A stretch of 64,000 bases of DNA from assembly GCF_900116545.1 (NCBI RefSeq), contig NZ_FPCK01000003.1:310001-374000 (forward strand), read 5' to 3'. The notes beneath the pieces are model-generated. The model saw nothing but the letters and a program-made list of their open reading frames with translations. It ran no database searches and had not been told where the DNA came from. The position numbers and the translations under genes are program-made. Each line of letters starts with the position of its first letter. Position 1 is the first letter of the stretch. Below are positions 9,070-19,923 of this stretch, piece after piece. The DNA comes from Devosia crocina. Its GTDB lineage: Bacteria > Pseudomonadota > Alphaproteobacteria > Rhizobiales > Devosiaceae.

Positions 9070-9367
9070 ACGGGGTTCTATGACGATATAGGACCGCTTC
9101 CGGGTGATGTGATCCTGCTTGACCCGCTCCCGCCCCAGCTTCGCTATGAGGCTGTCCACCCTCTCCTCAAGAGAGAGCAACAGGCACAGCGTCTGTTCAG
9201 GCGCGGGCTGTTTTTCTCCCGCTTTGGGAGAAGGTGACGGCAGGTTCCGGATTCGCCACGGTGAGTTCTGTTCGGGTCAGAGACAGCATTCGCTCTCTAT
9301 GGCGCCATAGCATCTCTCCATAGCACGCACTTAGCCGAACCTAGACCGATATTCGGCCCGTGCTGTG
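9070..9367. other. Intergenic region with two small hairpins, no gene seen
   Basis: 298 bases between the small acetyltransferase (+) and ccmG (-), convergent. It holds a CTCTC/GAGAG hairpin at 9161-9175 and a TTCTCCC/GGGAGAA hairpin at 9214-9232 next to a T run, so it may end transcription in one or both directions. Short open frames here lack ribosome sites and family features. Confidence 0.5.
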
Positions 9368-9901
9368 CTAGAGACCTGCGCGCTCAAGGGCGGGAAGCAG
9401 TTGCGTTGCGATCGCCGCTTCAGTGAGTGGTCCGACATGCTTGAAGATGATGGTGCCCGATCGGTCGACCACAAAGGTTTCCGGCACGCCATAGACGCCC
9501 CAATCGATCGAAACGCGCCGGTCCCGGTCGGCTCCTATGGCGTCATAGGGATTGCCGAGTTCGGCAAGAAACGCCCGAGCGTTCTCTGGAACGTCCGAAT
9601 GGTTGATGCCGAAGAGCCGTACCCCGGTGTCCGCCTTGAGCCGTTCGAGCAGCGGATGTTCGTCGCGGCACGGAATGCACCATGAGGCGAAGACATTGAC
9701 CACCGTCGGCGCGCCGGAAAGCGATGCGGTGGCAAATCCCGGCACATCGAGCCCCTCAACGGCGGCCAGGGTGAAATCGGGCGCCGGCCGGTCGATCAGA
9801 ACGGAGCGCACGAGGCTTGGATCACGGTCTATGGTGAGGGCAAAGACCGCAACAAGGCCGGCAAGCAGAACAAGCGGCACGGCGAAAAGCAGTTTTTTCA
9901 T
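9368..9901 (-). CDS. ccmG: Thiol:disulfide interchange protein CcmG/DsbE
   Basis: 177 residues: an N-terminal membrane anchor (about 3-24), then a periplasmic thioredoxin fold with the redox motif W74-C75-I-P-C78 and a cis-Pro loop GVPETF. CcmG reduces apocytochrome c or its partner so haem can attach. The ATG overlaps the ccmD stop by ATGA. Last gene of the ccmABCDG run on the minus strand; ccmE, ccmF and ccmH are not in the window. Confidence 0.94.
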   Translation of the reverse strand: MKKLLFAVPLVLLAGLVAVFALTIDRDPSLVRSVLIDRPAPDFTLAAVEGLDVPGFATASLSGAPTVVNVFASWCIPCRDEHPLLERLKADTGVRLFGINHSDVPENARAFLAELGNPYDAIGADRDRRVSIDWGVYGVPETFVVDRSGTIIFKHVGPLTEAAIATQLLPALERAGL

Positions 9902-10062
9902 GGGTTGGCGTTGTCCGCTCGCCGTGTGTCGCCCAGCTCTTCCAGCCGCCGCGTGGTGCGCCGGGCAGCAACGACGGTCCAGCTGATCACCAGAGCCAGG
10001 GTCACAAAGACCCCGGCATAGGCGGCGAGGATGAACTCGGCATGATCCCCCAGCGCAATCAT
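9898..10062 (-). CDS. ccmD: Haem exporter protein CcmD
   Basis: A 54-residue gene. It encodes MIALGDHAEFI at the start, one membrane helix (about 10-33), then a basic tail rich in Arg (AARRTTRRLEEL), exactly the CcmD pattern. CcmD helps release haem-loaded CcmE from CcmABC. It overlaps ccmC by ATGA at its start and ccmG by ATGA at its end, completing a tightly coupled operon. The 9902-10058 stretch has no other reasonable gene. Confidence 0.93.
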   Translation of the reverse strand: MIALGDHAEFILAAYAGVFVTLALVISWTVVAARRTTRRLEELGDTRRADNANP

Positions 10063-10838
10063 CGGCTTTCTCCCCGCGCCGCGCGGCGTTCGAGGGTGGT
10101 CACCCGTCGCCGACGGACTTCGGTATGCATGCCAACAAGCTGCAGCACCGCGAATAACAGCGTGAAGGCAAAGAACATCACGAAAAGGGGCGTGAGGATT
10201 TCCGGCGGCATGGTTGGTCCATCAGCGCGGAAAACGCTCGCCGGCTGGTGCAGCGTCGACCACCAATCGACCGAAAACTTGATGATGGGAATATTAACGG
10301 CGCCAACAAGGGTGAAAACGGCCACAACCCGCGCGGCGCGCAGCTGATCGTCGAACGCACGCCAAAGCGCGATAATGCCGAAATAGATAAACAGCAGTAC
10401 GAGCGTCGAGGTCATCCGCCCGTCCCATTCCCAGAACGTGCCCCAGGTCGGACGCCCCCAAAGCGCGCCGGTAAAGAGCGCCATGGCGGTGAATGTCGCA
10501 CCAAGCGGCGCGGCCGCCTTCATGGACACATCGGCCATGGGATGGCGCCAGATCAGCGTGCCGAGGGCCGAGGCAGCCATGGTGGCGTAAACGAACTGGC
10601 TCAGCCAGGCGCTGGGCACGTGCACATACATGATGCGCACCGTGTCCCCCATATACTTCTCGGCGGGCGAGACGAAGAAGGCGAAATAAAGCCCGGCAAG
10701 AAACAGCACCAGCGACAACCCAGCCAAAGGCCAGACTAAAGGGCGGGTCCACTGGACGAACTGACCCGGATGGGCCAGCCGGTTCCAAAAAGTCATTTTT
10801 TGAACGGCGTCCGTCGCCATGGGCAGAATAGACCTCAT
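10059..10838 (-). CDS. ccmC: Haem export ABC component / CcmE haem-loading protein CcmC
   Basis: 259 residues with about six transmembrane segments. The signature tryptophan-rich loop is present (WGRPTWGTFWEWDGRMTS), preceded by conserved His in MYVHVPSAW, both used to present haem to CcmE on the periplasmic side. A second in-frame Met at 10820 is an alternative start. It is 68 bases after ccmB, the only real gap in the ccm run. Overlaps ccmD by four bases. Confidence 0.95.
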   Translation of the reverse strand: MRSILPMATDAVQKMTFWNRLAHPGQFVQWTRPLVWPLAGLSLVLFLAGLYFAFFVSPAEKYMGDTVRIMYVHVPSAWLSQFVYATMAASALGTLIWRHPMADVSMKAAAPLGATFTAMALFTGALWGRPTWGTFWEWDGRMTSTLVLLFIYFGIIALWRAFDDQLRAARVVAVFTLVGAVNIPIIKFSVDWWSTLHQPASVFRADGPTMPPEILTPLFVMFFAFTLLFAVLQLVGMHTEVRRRRVTTLERRAARGESR

Positions 10839-10906
10839 CCTGAGCCGTGGAAGGGGGCAGGCCCTCCCTTCTGATCGCTGGCATGCCGCGATGGGGCAAG
10901 CGCTCT

Positions 10907-11572
10907 CTAATCTTCCCCCCAGTCTATCGCAAGCGCGGCAGCGAAGGGAGAGAGCGTGGCAACAGTGAGACTGAGTGCCGCAAGCAACAAGGCGGCGACC
11001 TGCGCCTGGTCAGCCCCGCCGCTCGGCGATATGGCGCCCACACCGAAGATCAGCACAGGGACCGAAAGCGGCGCGATCAGGATCGGCGCGAGCAACCCGC
11101 CGCGCCGCGTGGCTACGGTTAGAGCGGCCCCGATGGCTCCGAAACCAGCCAGGGCGGGCGTCCCCAAGAGCAGCGACAGGAGGGTGCGCCAGAACGTTTC
11201 TGCGTCCATGGCGAGGAGCAGCGCCAAGGCGGGCGAAGCAAGGATCAGCGGCAAGGCCGCCGTCAGCCAATGAGCAATCACTTTTGCGGCAACAATGGCC
11301 GCAAGCGGCAGATCGGCCAGGCGGTAGAGCGCCAGCGTACCGTCGTCCCGGTCCGGGCCGAAAAGCTTCTCAAGCCCGAGCAACATGGCAAGAAATGCCG
11401 CGATCCAGATTACACCCGGCGCGATGCGCGACAGAAGTGCCTTGTCCGGCCCCACTGCAAACGGCACCACCGCCCCGACAATGACAAAGAACAGAACCAG
11501 CGTCAGCATCTCTCCGCCGCCGCGAAGACTAAGCCGCAACTCGCGCTTGAGCATCGCGGCGAAGGCGCTCAT
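10907..11572 (-). CDS. ccmB: Haem exporter permease CcmB
   Basis: 221 residues, six hydrophobic segments and almost no large soluble part, as expected for CcmB. The early KRELRLSLRGGGEMLTLVLF and LEKLFGPDRDDGTLALY motifs are characteristic. It pairs with CcmA as the membrane part of the CcmAB transporter that powers haem release from CcmC-CcmE. Its start overlaps the ccmA stop by ATGA. Confidence 0.93.
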   Translation of the reverse strand: MSAFAAMLKRELRLSLRGGGEMLTLVLFFVIVGAVVPFAVGPDKALLSRIAPGVIWIAAFLAMLLGLEKLFGPDRDDGTLALYRLADLPLAAIVAAKVIAHWLTAALPLILASPALALLLAMDAETFWRTLLSLLLGTPALAGFGAIGAALTVATRRGGLLAPILIAPLSVPVLIFGVGAISPSGGADQAQVAALLLAALSLTVATLSPFAAALAIDWGED

Positions 11573-12195
11573 CGGGCAGCGCCCAGCGTCAGCACCGGCA
11601 AGCCGGGAACTGCGATCGGATCATGCGAGGCGATCACCGCCATTCCGCCCTGGCCCAGATGCTCGCGCACAAGTTCGCCGAGCAGAACCTGCCCTTCGGC
11701 ATCGAGGGCGGAGCTGGGCTCGTCGAGCAGCCAGACAGGACGCGCCGAGACCAGAAGGCGGGCGAGCACCAGGCGCCGCTGCTGGCCCGCCGAAAGATAG
11801 GCGGCATCGAGCCGGGCCTGGCGCACGAGCCCCACGCGCTCGAGCGCGGCATCGACCGGCACGGCCGGGTTGCCATTGAGAGTGCGCCAGAAGCCAAGGG
11901 TTTCGCGCGCCGTCAATCGGGGCCGCACCGCGTTGCGATGGCCGCAATGGTGGAACGCAGGCCCCTCCTCCTCATTATGTCCTTGAAGAACAACCGATCC
12001 GGAAAGCGGCGGCAAGAGGCCGGCAAGGGTCAGCAACAGGGTCGATTTGCCGGCTCCGTTGGGTCCGCGCAGCAACAATCCGGTGCCGGCCGGGACGGAA
12101 AGATCGATGGCTTGAGCCAAGGGCATGTCGCCCCGGCCAACGGCAAGCGCGGCGGTCTCGAGACGGAGTAAAGAATGCACTTGCCCGGGCGTCAT
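11569..12195 (-). CDS. ccmA: Haem exporter ATP-binding protein CcmA
   Basis: 208 residues, a compact ABC ATPase. Walker A is GPNGAGKST, the signature is LSAGQQRRLVLARLL, Walker B is VWLLDEPSSALD, and the switch His is in ASHDP. First gene of the ccmABCDG run; the promoter should lie in the 155-base gap shared with divergent acnA. Its signature loop has Ala (LSAGQ) in place of the classic LSGGQ, common in CcmA. Confidence 0.94.
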   Translation of the reverse strand: MTPGQVHSLLRLETAALAVGRGDMPLAQAIDLSVPAGTGLLLRGPNGAGKSTLLLTLAGLLPPLSGSVVLQGHNEEEGPAFHHCGHRNAVRPRLTARETLGFWRTLNGNPAVPVDAALERVGLVRQARLDAAYLSAGQQRRLVLARLLVSARPVWLLDEPSSALDAEGQVLLGELVREHLGQGGMAVIASHDPIAVPGLPVLTLGAAR

Positions 12196-12350
12196 GACCC
12201 CATCTCGTATTGAAGCCTGGGCAAGACTGGCAAGCGATTTTCTATGTGATTATATCTTGCCTAGATTAGACTCATTCCAGCAAGGCGCGGTTCCCCGAAG
12301 GCCCCACTGCACTCGGAAGCCCGCCAACAGCAGCAAAAGGGCGGAGCAAA

Positions 12351-15104
<2,754 letters not shown>

Positions 15105-15123
15105 CGCGCAAACATGAACGACG

Positions 15124-15150
15124 AATGGCGGCCTTCCAGGGGCCGCCATT
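15124..15150 (+). terminator. Probable acnA terminator hairpin
   Basis: A perfect 10-bp stem (AATGGCGGCC at 15124-15133, GGCCGCCATT at 15141-15150) with a 7-base loop, 20 bases after the acnA stop. The T tract after it is short (ATTTG), so termination may be partial or the hairpin may protect the mRNA end. Confidence 0.6.
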
Positions 15151-15316
15151 TGAACCCCAGCGTGCACCATCCCCGTCGACCGGGCTTTTCATCGCCATAA
15201 GAGGTGCTGACCTCGGTTCGTGACCGTTCGGCTCATTCACCACATCGAGGCCATTCCCGCTCCTCTCACCCGCTTTTGACTGGCGAGTCCGGCGCTGGTC
15301 GGCTTACAACATCACC

Positions 15317-16054
15317 ATGTTCAGCCGCCCCCTTTTCGCCTCAATTGCTGGCGCCGCTCTCCTCTTCGGCTTGTCCGCCGTGACATCGGCCGAAACGATT
15401 CATTTCGAGCCCAAGGCCGTGGTTGAATTGTTTACGAGCCAGGGCTGCGCCTCCTGTCCGCCTGCGGATGCCTTGCTGACCAGCCTGGCCGATAGCGAGG
15501 ACGTGGTGGCTCTCGCCTACCATGTCGATTACTGGGACTATGTGGGCTGGAAGGATACCTTTGCGCACGAGGCCTATTCGGACCGGCAGCGGGCCTATGC
15601 CAAGAGCTGGGGCTCCTCGCGCATCTATACGCCGCAGATTGTGGTCAACGGCACCAGAGCGGTAGTGGGGTCCCGCCGCAACGAGGTGCAGGACGCAGTC
15701 GACAAGGCGCATCTGCCCCTGACCATGGACGTCGCGCTGACGGACACGATGCTCAAGGTTTCGGTGCCTGCCGATCCCTCCTTGTCAGACGCGGTGATCT
15801 GGCTCGTGACCTATGTGGACCGGGCCGATGTGAAGATCGACAGCGGCGAAAACGCCGGCAAGTCCATGGTCTATACTCAGGTGGTCACCGGCCGCCAGAT
15901 GATGGGCATGTGGGAAAGCGACACCGGGGCGGAACTGAAACTCCCCTTGAGCGAAGTGCTCGCCACGCCCGGTGCTGGCCTTGCCGTGATCGTCCAGCAA
16001 GAGCGCTCCGGCCTGCCCGGCCTGATCCTGGCCGCGGCAGCCTACGAGCCCTAA
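15317..16054 (+). CDS. DUF1223 secreted thioredoxin-like protein
   Basis: 245 residues. A signal peptide is clear (basic start, hydrophobic core, cut near VTSAET at about 25). The mature part begins with VVELFTSQGCASCPPADALL, a thioredoxin-fold CxxC motif diagnostic of DUF1223, and continues with AYHVDYWDYVGWKD and YTPQIVVNG. Probably a periplasmic redox protein; the partner is unknown. Stand-alone, 212 bases after acnA. Confidence 0.87.
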   Translation: MFSRPLFASIAGAALLFGLSAVTSAETIHFEPKAVVELFTSQGCASCPPADALLTSLADSEDVVALAYHVDYWDYVGWKDTFAHEAYSDRQRAYAKSWGSSRIYTPQIVVNGTRAVVGSRRNEVQDAVDKAHLPLTMDVALTDTMLKVSVPADPSLSDAVIWLVTYVDRADVKIDSGENAGKSMVYTQVVTGRQMMGMWESDTGAELKLPLSEVLATPGAGLAVIVQQERSGLPGLILAAAAYEP

Positions 16055-16467
16055 GAGCGGTTCTCGCTAAAAACGCCCGATCTTGTCAGCCGCCAACATT
16101 GCAAGCTTATCGGTAATCCATCCTGCCGCTGCATGGACCACTCGGACGCGTCCGGTGGTAACGAAGAGGGATAGTCCACAACTGCCTCGCTAACGCAGAG
16201 CCAAGCCGACAAAAAACGCCTGCTCCGGGGGCATGGAGCAGGCGTGACTGACAGGTCAATTAGGAGGCTGACAACCGAACGTCATGGTTTGGGGGCTCGG
16301 TCGGTCCGGTTGCCAGCCGCTGGAGGCAATGGTTGGAAAGTGCCGGTGCAATAGGGCGTCAGAAGGGACGAATCGTGGCCGAAATTGGGTATTTCGCTGC
16401 CTCTTGCCAAGGGTGTGGAATGGGTCGATCATGACTGTCCGATGACAATTTCCCCAAGGGAGGTCGC
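16055..16467. other. 413-base intergenic region with an orphan minus-strand terminator
   Basis: No convincing protein gene on either strand. The clear structure is a terminator-like hairpin at 16211-16244 oriented for minus-strand transcription, described separately. The stretch 16245-16467 would be its transcript; it includes a TCAGCCTCCTAATTG segment (minus strand) with a CCTCCT core that could pair with ribosome-binding sites. A small RNA is possible but unproven. Confidence 0.4.
16211..16244 (-). terminator. Intrinsic terminator on minus strand with no known gene upstream
   Basis: A perfect 10-bp GC-rich stem (16217-16226 with 16235-16244), 8-base loop, followed on the minus strand by six T residues (16211-16216). 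This is a classic rho-independent terminator. No annotated minus-strand gene lies within 660 bases upstream of it. Confidence 0.75.
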
Positions 16468-16854
16468 GTGCAGGGTCGTCCACCAGCCGGTCAGCCGGCC
16501 AATCTTTCACTGGTTCATGCGGCGGAGACGCCCAGCCAGCCCTCCCGCCCCGTTCAGCCCATCGTCGCCTTTGACCGTCGCGAACTGATGCAGATCCTGG
16601 GCGTTTATGGCCGCAAGGTCGGCTCGGGCGAGTGGCGCGACTACGCCATGGATTTTCTGAAGGACCGCGCGCTGTTCTCCATCTATGCGCGTGTGTCCGA
16701 ACGCCCGCTCTTTGTGGTCGAGAAGAACCCCAAGCTGCGGGCGCGCCAGGGTCAGTACATGATCACCAATCAGCAGGGCCGCATCCTCAAACGCGGCCAC
16801 GACCTCGCCCAGGTGCTTCGCGTCCTCGACCCTGATCTGGCCGTGGTGGGATGA
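16468..16854 (+). CDS. DUF2794 protein
   Basis: 128 residues from GTG 16468, preceded by AAGGGAGG. After a 30-residue variable head, the conserved DUF2794 core appears: FDRRELMQILGVYGRKV, GEWRDYAMDFLKDRALFSIYAR and a C-terminal GRILKRGHDLAQVLRVLDP. The family is widespread in alphaproteobacteria, single-domain and uncharacterised. Monocistronic by its surroundings. Confidence 0.88.
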   Translation: MQGRPPAGQPANLSLVHAAETPSQPSRPVQPIVAFDRRELMQILGVYGRKVGSGEWRDYAMDFLKDRALFSIYARVSERPLFVVEKNPKLRARQGQYMITNQQGRILKRGHDLAQVLRVLDPDLAVVG

Positions 16855-16908
16855 GCCTGCGCATCCGATATTTGGGCTAGCAATAAGTTCATAGCCGTAT
16901 CCGCAGTA

Positions 16909-17031
16909 TCAGAAAGTGATTAGCGCTGATCCCTTAGTTGCGGTCAGGCGGAGCGCTCCCGTTTCTTGTGCCGGCGCCTTGGCTCGCATTGTCTTGCCTG
17001 TGCCGGGCGGTCCGACCACCAGCGTGAGCAT
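16909..17031 (-). pseudogene. Remnant of a P-loop ATPase/kinase gene
   Basis: A 40-codon minus-strand frame starting ATG 17031 encodes MLTLVVGPPGTGKTMRAKAP, a full Walker A motif at the extreme N-terminus as in AAA or kinase-like proteins, then loses all similarity and stops. Nothing downstream continues a nucleotide-binding domain. Most likely a decayed or truncated gene; a functional 40-residue peptide is less likely. It lies 9 bases after the GNAT stop on the same strand. Confidence 0.45.
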
Positions 17032-17040
17032 AGCTATTGG

Positions 17041-17538
17041 CTAAAGCGCTTTTTGCAAGTGCACGATGTCGTGCCAACGGTCGAATTTTAGCCCTACCGA
17101 CTTGTAATATCCCACGCGCTCAAAGCCGAACTTTTCGTGGATGGCGATGGAATTGGCAGTATCGGCGGTGCACACGGCCAGCATCTGCTTGAAGCCATGC
17201 TGTTTCGATTGCTCGAGAAGCGCCGTCAGCATGGCCCTGCCAAGGCCCTTGCCGGTTGCAGCGGGATCGAGATAGATCGAATCCTCGCAGGTAAACCGAT
17301 AGGCGGCGCGAGGACGGTAGAAGCTTGCATAGGCATAGCCCAGAACCTTATCGGTGCCCTCTGCGATGATCACCGGATGGCCCAGCTTCAGCAGCCCCGC
17401 ATATTTTTCAGCGATCGCTTCCTCGCCCGGCGCTTCGGTATCGAAGGTGATGGCGGTGTTCTCGACATAGTGCCGGTAGATGGTGGTGATGGCGGGAACA
17501 TCGGACCAGCGGAAGGGGCGGAGAGTAAATTCGGACAT
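17041..17538 (-). CDS. GNAT N-acetyltransferase, phosphinothricin-acetyltransferase-like
   Basis: 165 residues from ATG 17538. The layout (LRPFRWSDVPAITTIYRHYVENTAITFDTEAPGEE compressed at the start, then ARYR-type strand, acetyl-CoA loop ATGKGLGRAML, and C-terminal NSIAIHEKFGFERVGYY) is that of the Pat/Bar or YncA-like branch, which acetylates small amines such as methionine analogues. The N-terminal motif and Y/F-rich core support it, but the substrate is not certain. A terminator for the upstream BI-1 gene sits 13-46 bases before the start, leaving little space for its own promoter. Confidence 0.8.
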   Translation of the reverse strand: MSEFTLRPFRWSDVPAITTIYRHYVENTAITFDTEAPGEEAIAEKYAGLLKLGHPVIIAEGTDKVLGYAYASFYRPRAAYRFTCEDSIYLDPAATGKGLGRAMLTALLEQSKQHGFKQMLAVCTADTANSIAIHEKFGFERVGYYKSVGLKFDRWHDIVHLQKAL

Positions 17539-17550
17539 GACAGCGCACAA

Positions 17551-17584
17551 AGAAAAGGACCGCAGCCTTTGTAAGCTGCGGTCC
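17551..17584 (-). terminator. Terminator of the BI-1 gene
   Basis: A 10-bp stem GGACCGCAGC/GCTGCGGTCC (17557-17566 with 17575-17584), loop of 8, followed on the minus strand by TTTTCT. It lies 52 bases downstream of the BI-1 stop and just upstream of the GNAT start. Confidence 0.75.
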
Positions 17585-17635
17585 GATTTCCCGTCCAACC
17601 AAATTCCTTGATTCTTACATCAAGGAACCTGTCGT

Positions 17636-18361
17636 CTATTCGCGATTGCCGAACAGGCGCAGCAGCATCATGAACAGGTTGATGAAGTCGAGGTAAAGCG
17701 AAAGCGCGCCCATGATGGCGTTCTTGGCCAGAACGTCGGCACCATAGGAAGCCGAATAGCTTTCCTTGATCTTCTGCGTGTCATAGGCAGTCAGGCCCGT
17801 GAAGATCAGCACGCCGACCACCGAGATGATGAAATCCATCATCGAGGACTGCATGAAGATATTCACGATCGAGGCGATGATGATGCCGATCAGGCCCATC
17901 ATCAGGAAGTTGCCCATGCCGGTCAGGTCACGCTTGGTGGTGTAGCCGTAAAGGCTCATCGCGCCGAAAGTGGCGGCGGTGATAAAGAACACCTTGGCGA
18001 TCGAGGCGCCGGTATAGACAAGGAAGATCGAGGAGAGCGACAGGCCCATCACGGCCGCGAAGGCCCAGAACACGGCCTGCGCCGCCCCGGTCGAGAGCTT
18101 GTTGATACCAAAGCTCAGCACCAGCACGAAGGCGAGCGGGGAGAGCATGATCACCCAGGCGAGCGGGCTTGCATAAAGCAGTTCGGCATTGGCCGGGCTC
18201 GACATGGCCCATTGGCTGGTGAAGTAGGCCACAAGGCCGGTTACCACTAGCCCGAGGCCCATGTAATTGTAGACGCGCAGCATGTAGCTGCGCAGGCCCT
18301 CGTCAATGGCCAAGGCCGAGCCGGCCCGCGCATTGAGGGTCTGACGGTCATATTCAGCCAT
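17636..18361 (-). CDS. Bax inhibitor-1/YccA family membrane protein
   Basis: 241 residues with seven hydrophobic segments after a 30-residue cytoplasmic head. Family motifs include YNYMGLGLVVTGLVAY, FGAMSLYGYTTKRDLTGMG, and the C-terminal LTAYDTQKIKESY with two Asp near the last helices, thought to act in a pH-gated calcium leak in the family. Monocistronic: AAAGGGAA ribosome site before ATG 18361 and its own terminator downstream. Confidence 0.93.
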   Translation of the reverse strand: MAEYDRQTLNARAGSALAIDEGLRSYMLRVYNYMGLGLVVTGLVAYFTSQWAMSSPANAELLYASPLAWVIMLSPLAFVLVLSFGINKLSTGAAQAVFWAFAAVMGLSLSSIFLVYTGASIAKVFFITAATFGAMSLYGYTTKRDLTGMGNFLMMGLIGIIIASIVNIFMQSSMMDFIISVVGVLIFTGLTAYDTQKIKESYSASYGADVLAKNAIMGALSLYLDFINLFMMLLRLFGNRE

Positions 18362-18562
18362 TCAAATTCCCTTTCCCTTGGAAATAGGCGGCGTCTTCGC
18401 CGCCCGGGGCAATTGGCATTTGCCACTTGGCTGCAAATATGGAGTCGTGTCTGTTGATTTACAAGGCAAAACGGACCAGTGCGACATCGGGGACTGGTCC
18501 TTGCCCGCGTTTATGCTAGGATTCGGCCGACCAATCCTGCCGCACCCGACAGGGAGGACGCC

Positions 18563-19102
18563 ATGCCCCGGCTTTTCACCGGCCTCGAAATTCCGGTCGA
18601 CGCCGCCTTCAGCCTCTCGCTCAAGCGTGGCGGACTCACCGGCGCCCGCTGGATCGACCCGGAAAATTACCACATCACGCTGCGCTTTATCGGCGATGTC
18701 GACAACGGCATGGCCGACGAGATCGCCGACAATCTCGATTATCTCAGCCAGAGCCTGCGCTTTCCGGTGCGGCTGACCCATCTTGGCACCTTTGGCGGAG
18801 ACAAGCCCCGCGCGCTTTACGCCGGGGTGGAACCGAGCGAGGCGCTGACCCGGCTCCAGGCTGCGCACGAGCGCATGCTGCAGCGCTCGGGCATGCCGGC
18901 AGAGGGACGCAAATTCGTGCCGCATGTGACCCTGGCGCGCCTTCGCGGCACATCGGCGGCCGATGTCGCCCGCTTTATCGCCGAAGCGGGGCGCTTCGAG
19001 CCGATCAGCTTTCCGGTGCCACGCTTTGTGCTCTATTCGAGCCGGGATTCGGTTGGGGGCGGGCCCTATGTGGTGGAACAGAGCTATCCCCTGCCCGCGT
19101 GA
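18563..19102 (+). CDS. thpR: RNA 2',3'-cyclic phosphodiesterase (LigT/ThpR)
   Basis: 179 residues from ATG 18563 after AGGGAGG. The two catalytic HxTL motifs are in YHITLRFIG and PHVTLARL, spaced as in 2H phosphoesterases. The family hydrolyses 2',3'-cyclic phosphates at RNA ends; the biological role in bacteria is not well defined. Divergent from the BI-1 gene, with 201 bases between. Confidence 0.9.
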   Translation: MPRLFTGLEIPVDAAFSLSLKRGGLTGARWIDPENYHITLRFIGDVDNGMADEIADNLDYLSQSLRFPVRLTHLGTFGGDKPRALYAGVEPSEALTRLQAAHERMLQRSGMPAEGRKFVPHVTLARLRGTSAADVARFIAEAGRFEPISFPVPRFVLYSSRDSVGGGPYVVEQSYPLPA

Positions 19103-19120
19103 GCCCGGATCACGCAAGCG

Positions 19121-19135
19121 TTAGCCGCGCCTTAA
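19121..19135. promoter_or_regulatory. CtrA-like box (TTAG-N7-TTAA)
   Basis: TTAG at 19121 and TTAA at 19132 with seven bases between, one base from the full CtrA consensus. It lies 170 bases before the first IalB gene, rather far for direct control, so this is tentative. Confidence 0.25.
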
Positions 19136-19304
19136 CCGAGATCGTTGAAAGCCACCATTCCGGGCGGCGTGATGCCAAATTGCCGCCGCCTTTGACCCGC
19201 AATTGAAGCGAATAACGCCTCAAACGAGCGGGGTTTGACGGCTTGGTAACCATGTTTGCGCATGCTGGGCGGACAGCGTCCCGCGGACAGTCAGCACAAA
19301 GAGG

Positions 19305-19838
19305 ATGAAAGTGGCAAGAAACACGATGACCGGCAGCCTGGTACTTGGGCTCGCGGCAACTGCGATTATGGCCTTTGCGATCCCCGCCCAGGCGCAGCAG
19401 GCCACCCAGCTCGGCACCTTCAACGCCTGGACCGCCTGGCAGGCGACCGATGCCAGCGGCCAGATCTGCTATGTTTCCGCACAGCCCCAGAAGTCCGAGC
19501 CGGCCGGCGCCAATCGCGACCCGATCCATTTCATGATCATTCATCGCAAGGGCCTTGGCACCAAGAACGAGGTTCAGACCCTGATCGGCTATCCTTTCAA
19601 CGCGACCGCGGCCAATGCCAGCGCAAGCGTCGATGGCAAGTCCTATCCCATGGTGACCGAAGGCTCGGCCGCCTGGCTGGCCTCGACCGGCGATGAAGCC
19701 GGTTTTGTTTCCGCCTTCAAGGCCGGCAGCCAAATGGTTGTGCGCGGCACCTCCCAGCGCGGCACCAACACCGTCGACACCTATTCGCTTTCCGGCGCCA
19801 CTGCCGCCATGAACGCGATCGACGCGGCCTGCCAGTAG
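19305..19838 (+). CDS. Invasion-associated locus B (IalB) family protein, copy 1
   Basis: 177 residues. A signal peptide with cleavage near AQAQQA (about 30) precedes a single IalB domain: FNAWTAWQAT...CYVSAQPQKSEP, IGYPFNATAANASASVDG, and a C-terminal SLSGATAAMNAIDAAC. The two Cys probably pair in the periplasm. IalB-like proteins are common in Hyphomicrobiales and are not limited to pathogens; the function is unknown. A paralogue follows 85 bases later. Confidence 0.88.
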   Translation: MKVARNTMTGSLVLGLAATAIMAFAIPAQAQQATQLGTFNAWTAWQATDASGQICYVSAQPQKSEPAGANRDPIHFMIIHRKGLGTKNEVQTLIGYPFNATAANASASVDGKSYPMVTEGSAAWLASTGDEAGFVSAFKAGSQMVVRGTSQRGTNTVDTYSLSGATAAMNAIDAACQ

Positions 19839-19923
19839 CCGGGATTTGCTCCCACCCCTTCGATAGACCATAAGAGGGCGACGGATCCGTTCCGTTGCCC
19901 TCCATCTGCCCCGAGCTCACAAC

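Noticed and set aside
9161..9232. Possible repeat-family member in the 9.1-9.4 kb gap
   Set aside because: Hairpins resemble terminators and do not match the 36-nt palindrome; no second copy was found in the window.
16256..16510. 84-codon minus-strand frame ending before the orphan terminator
   Set aside because: No ribosome site, odd composition, and it overlaps the DUF2794 start; an RNA is the better option.
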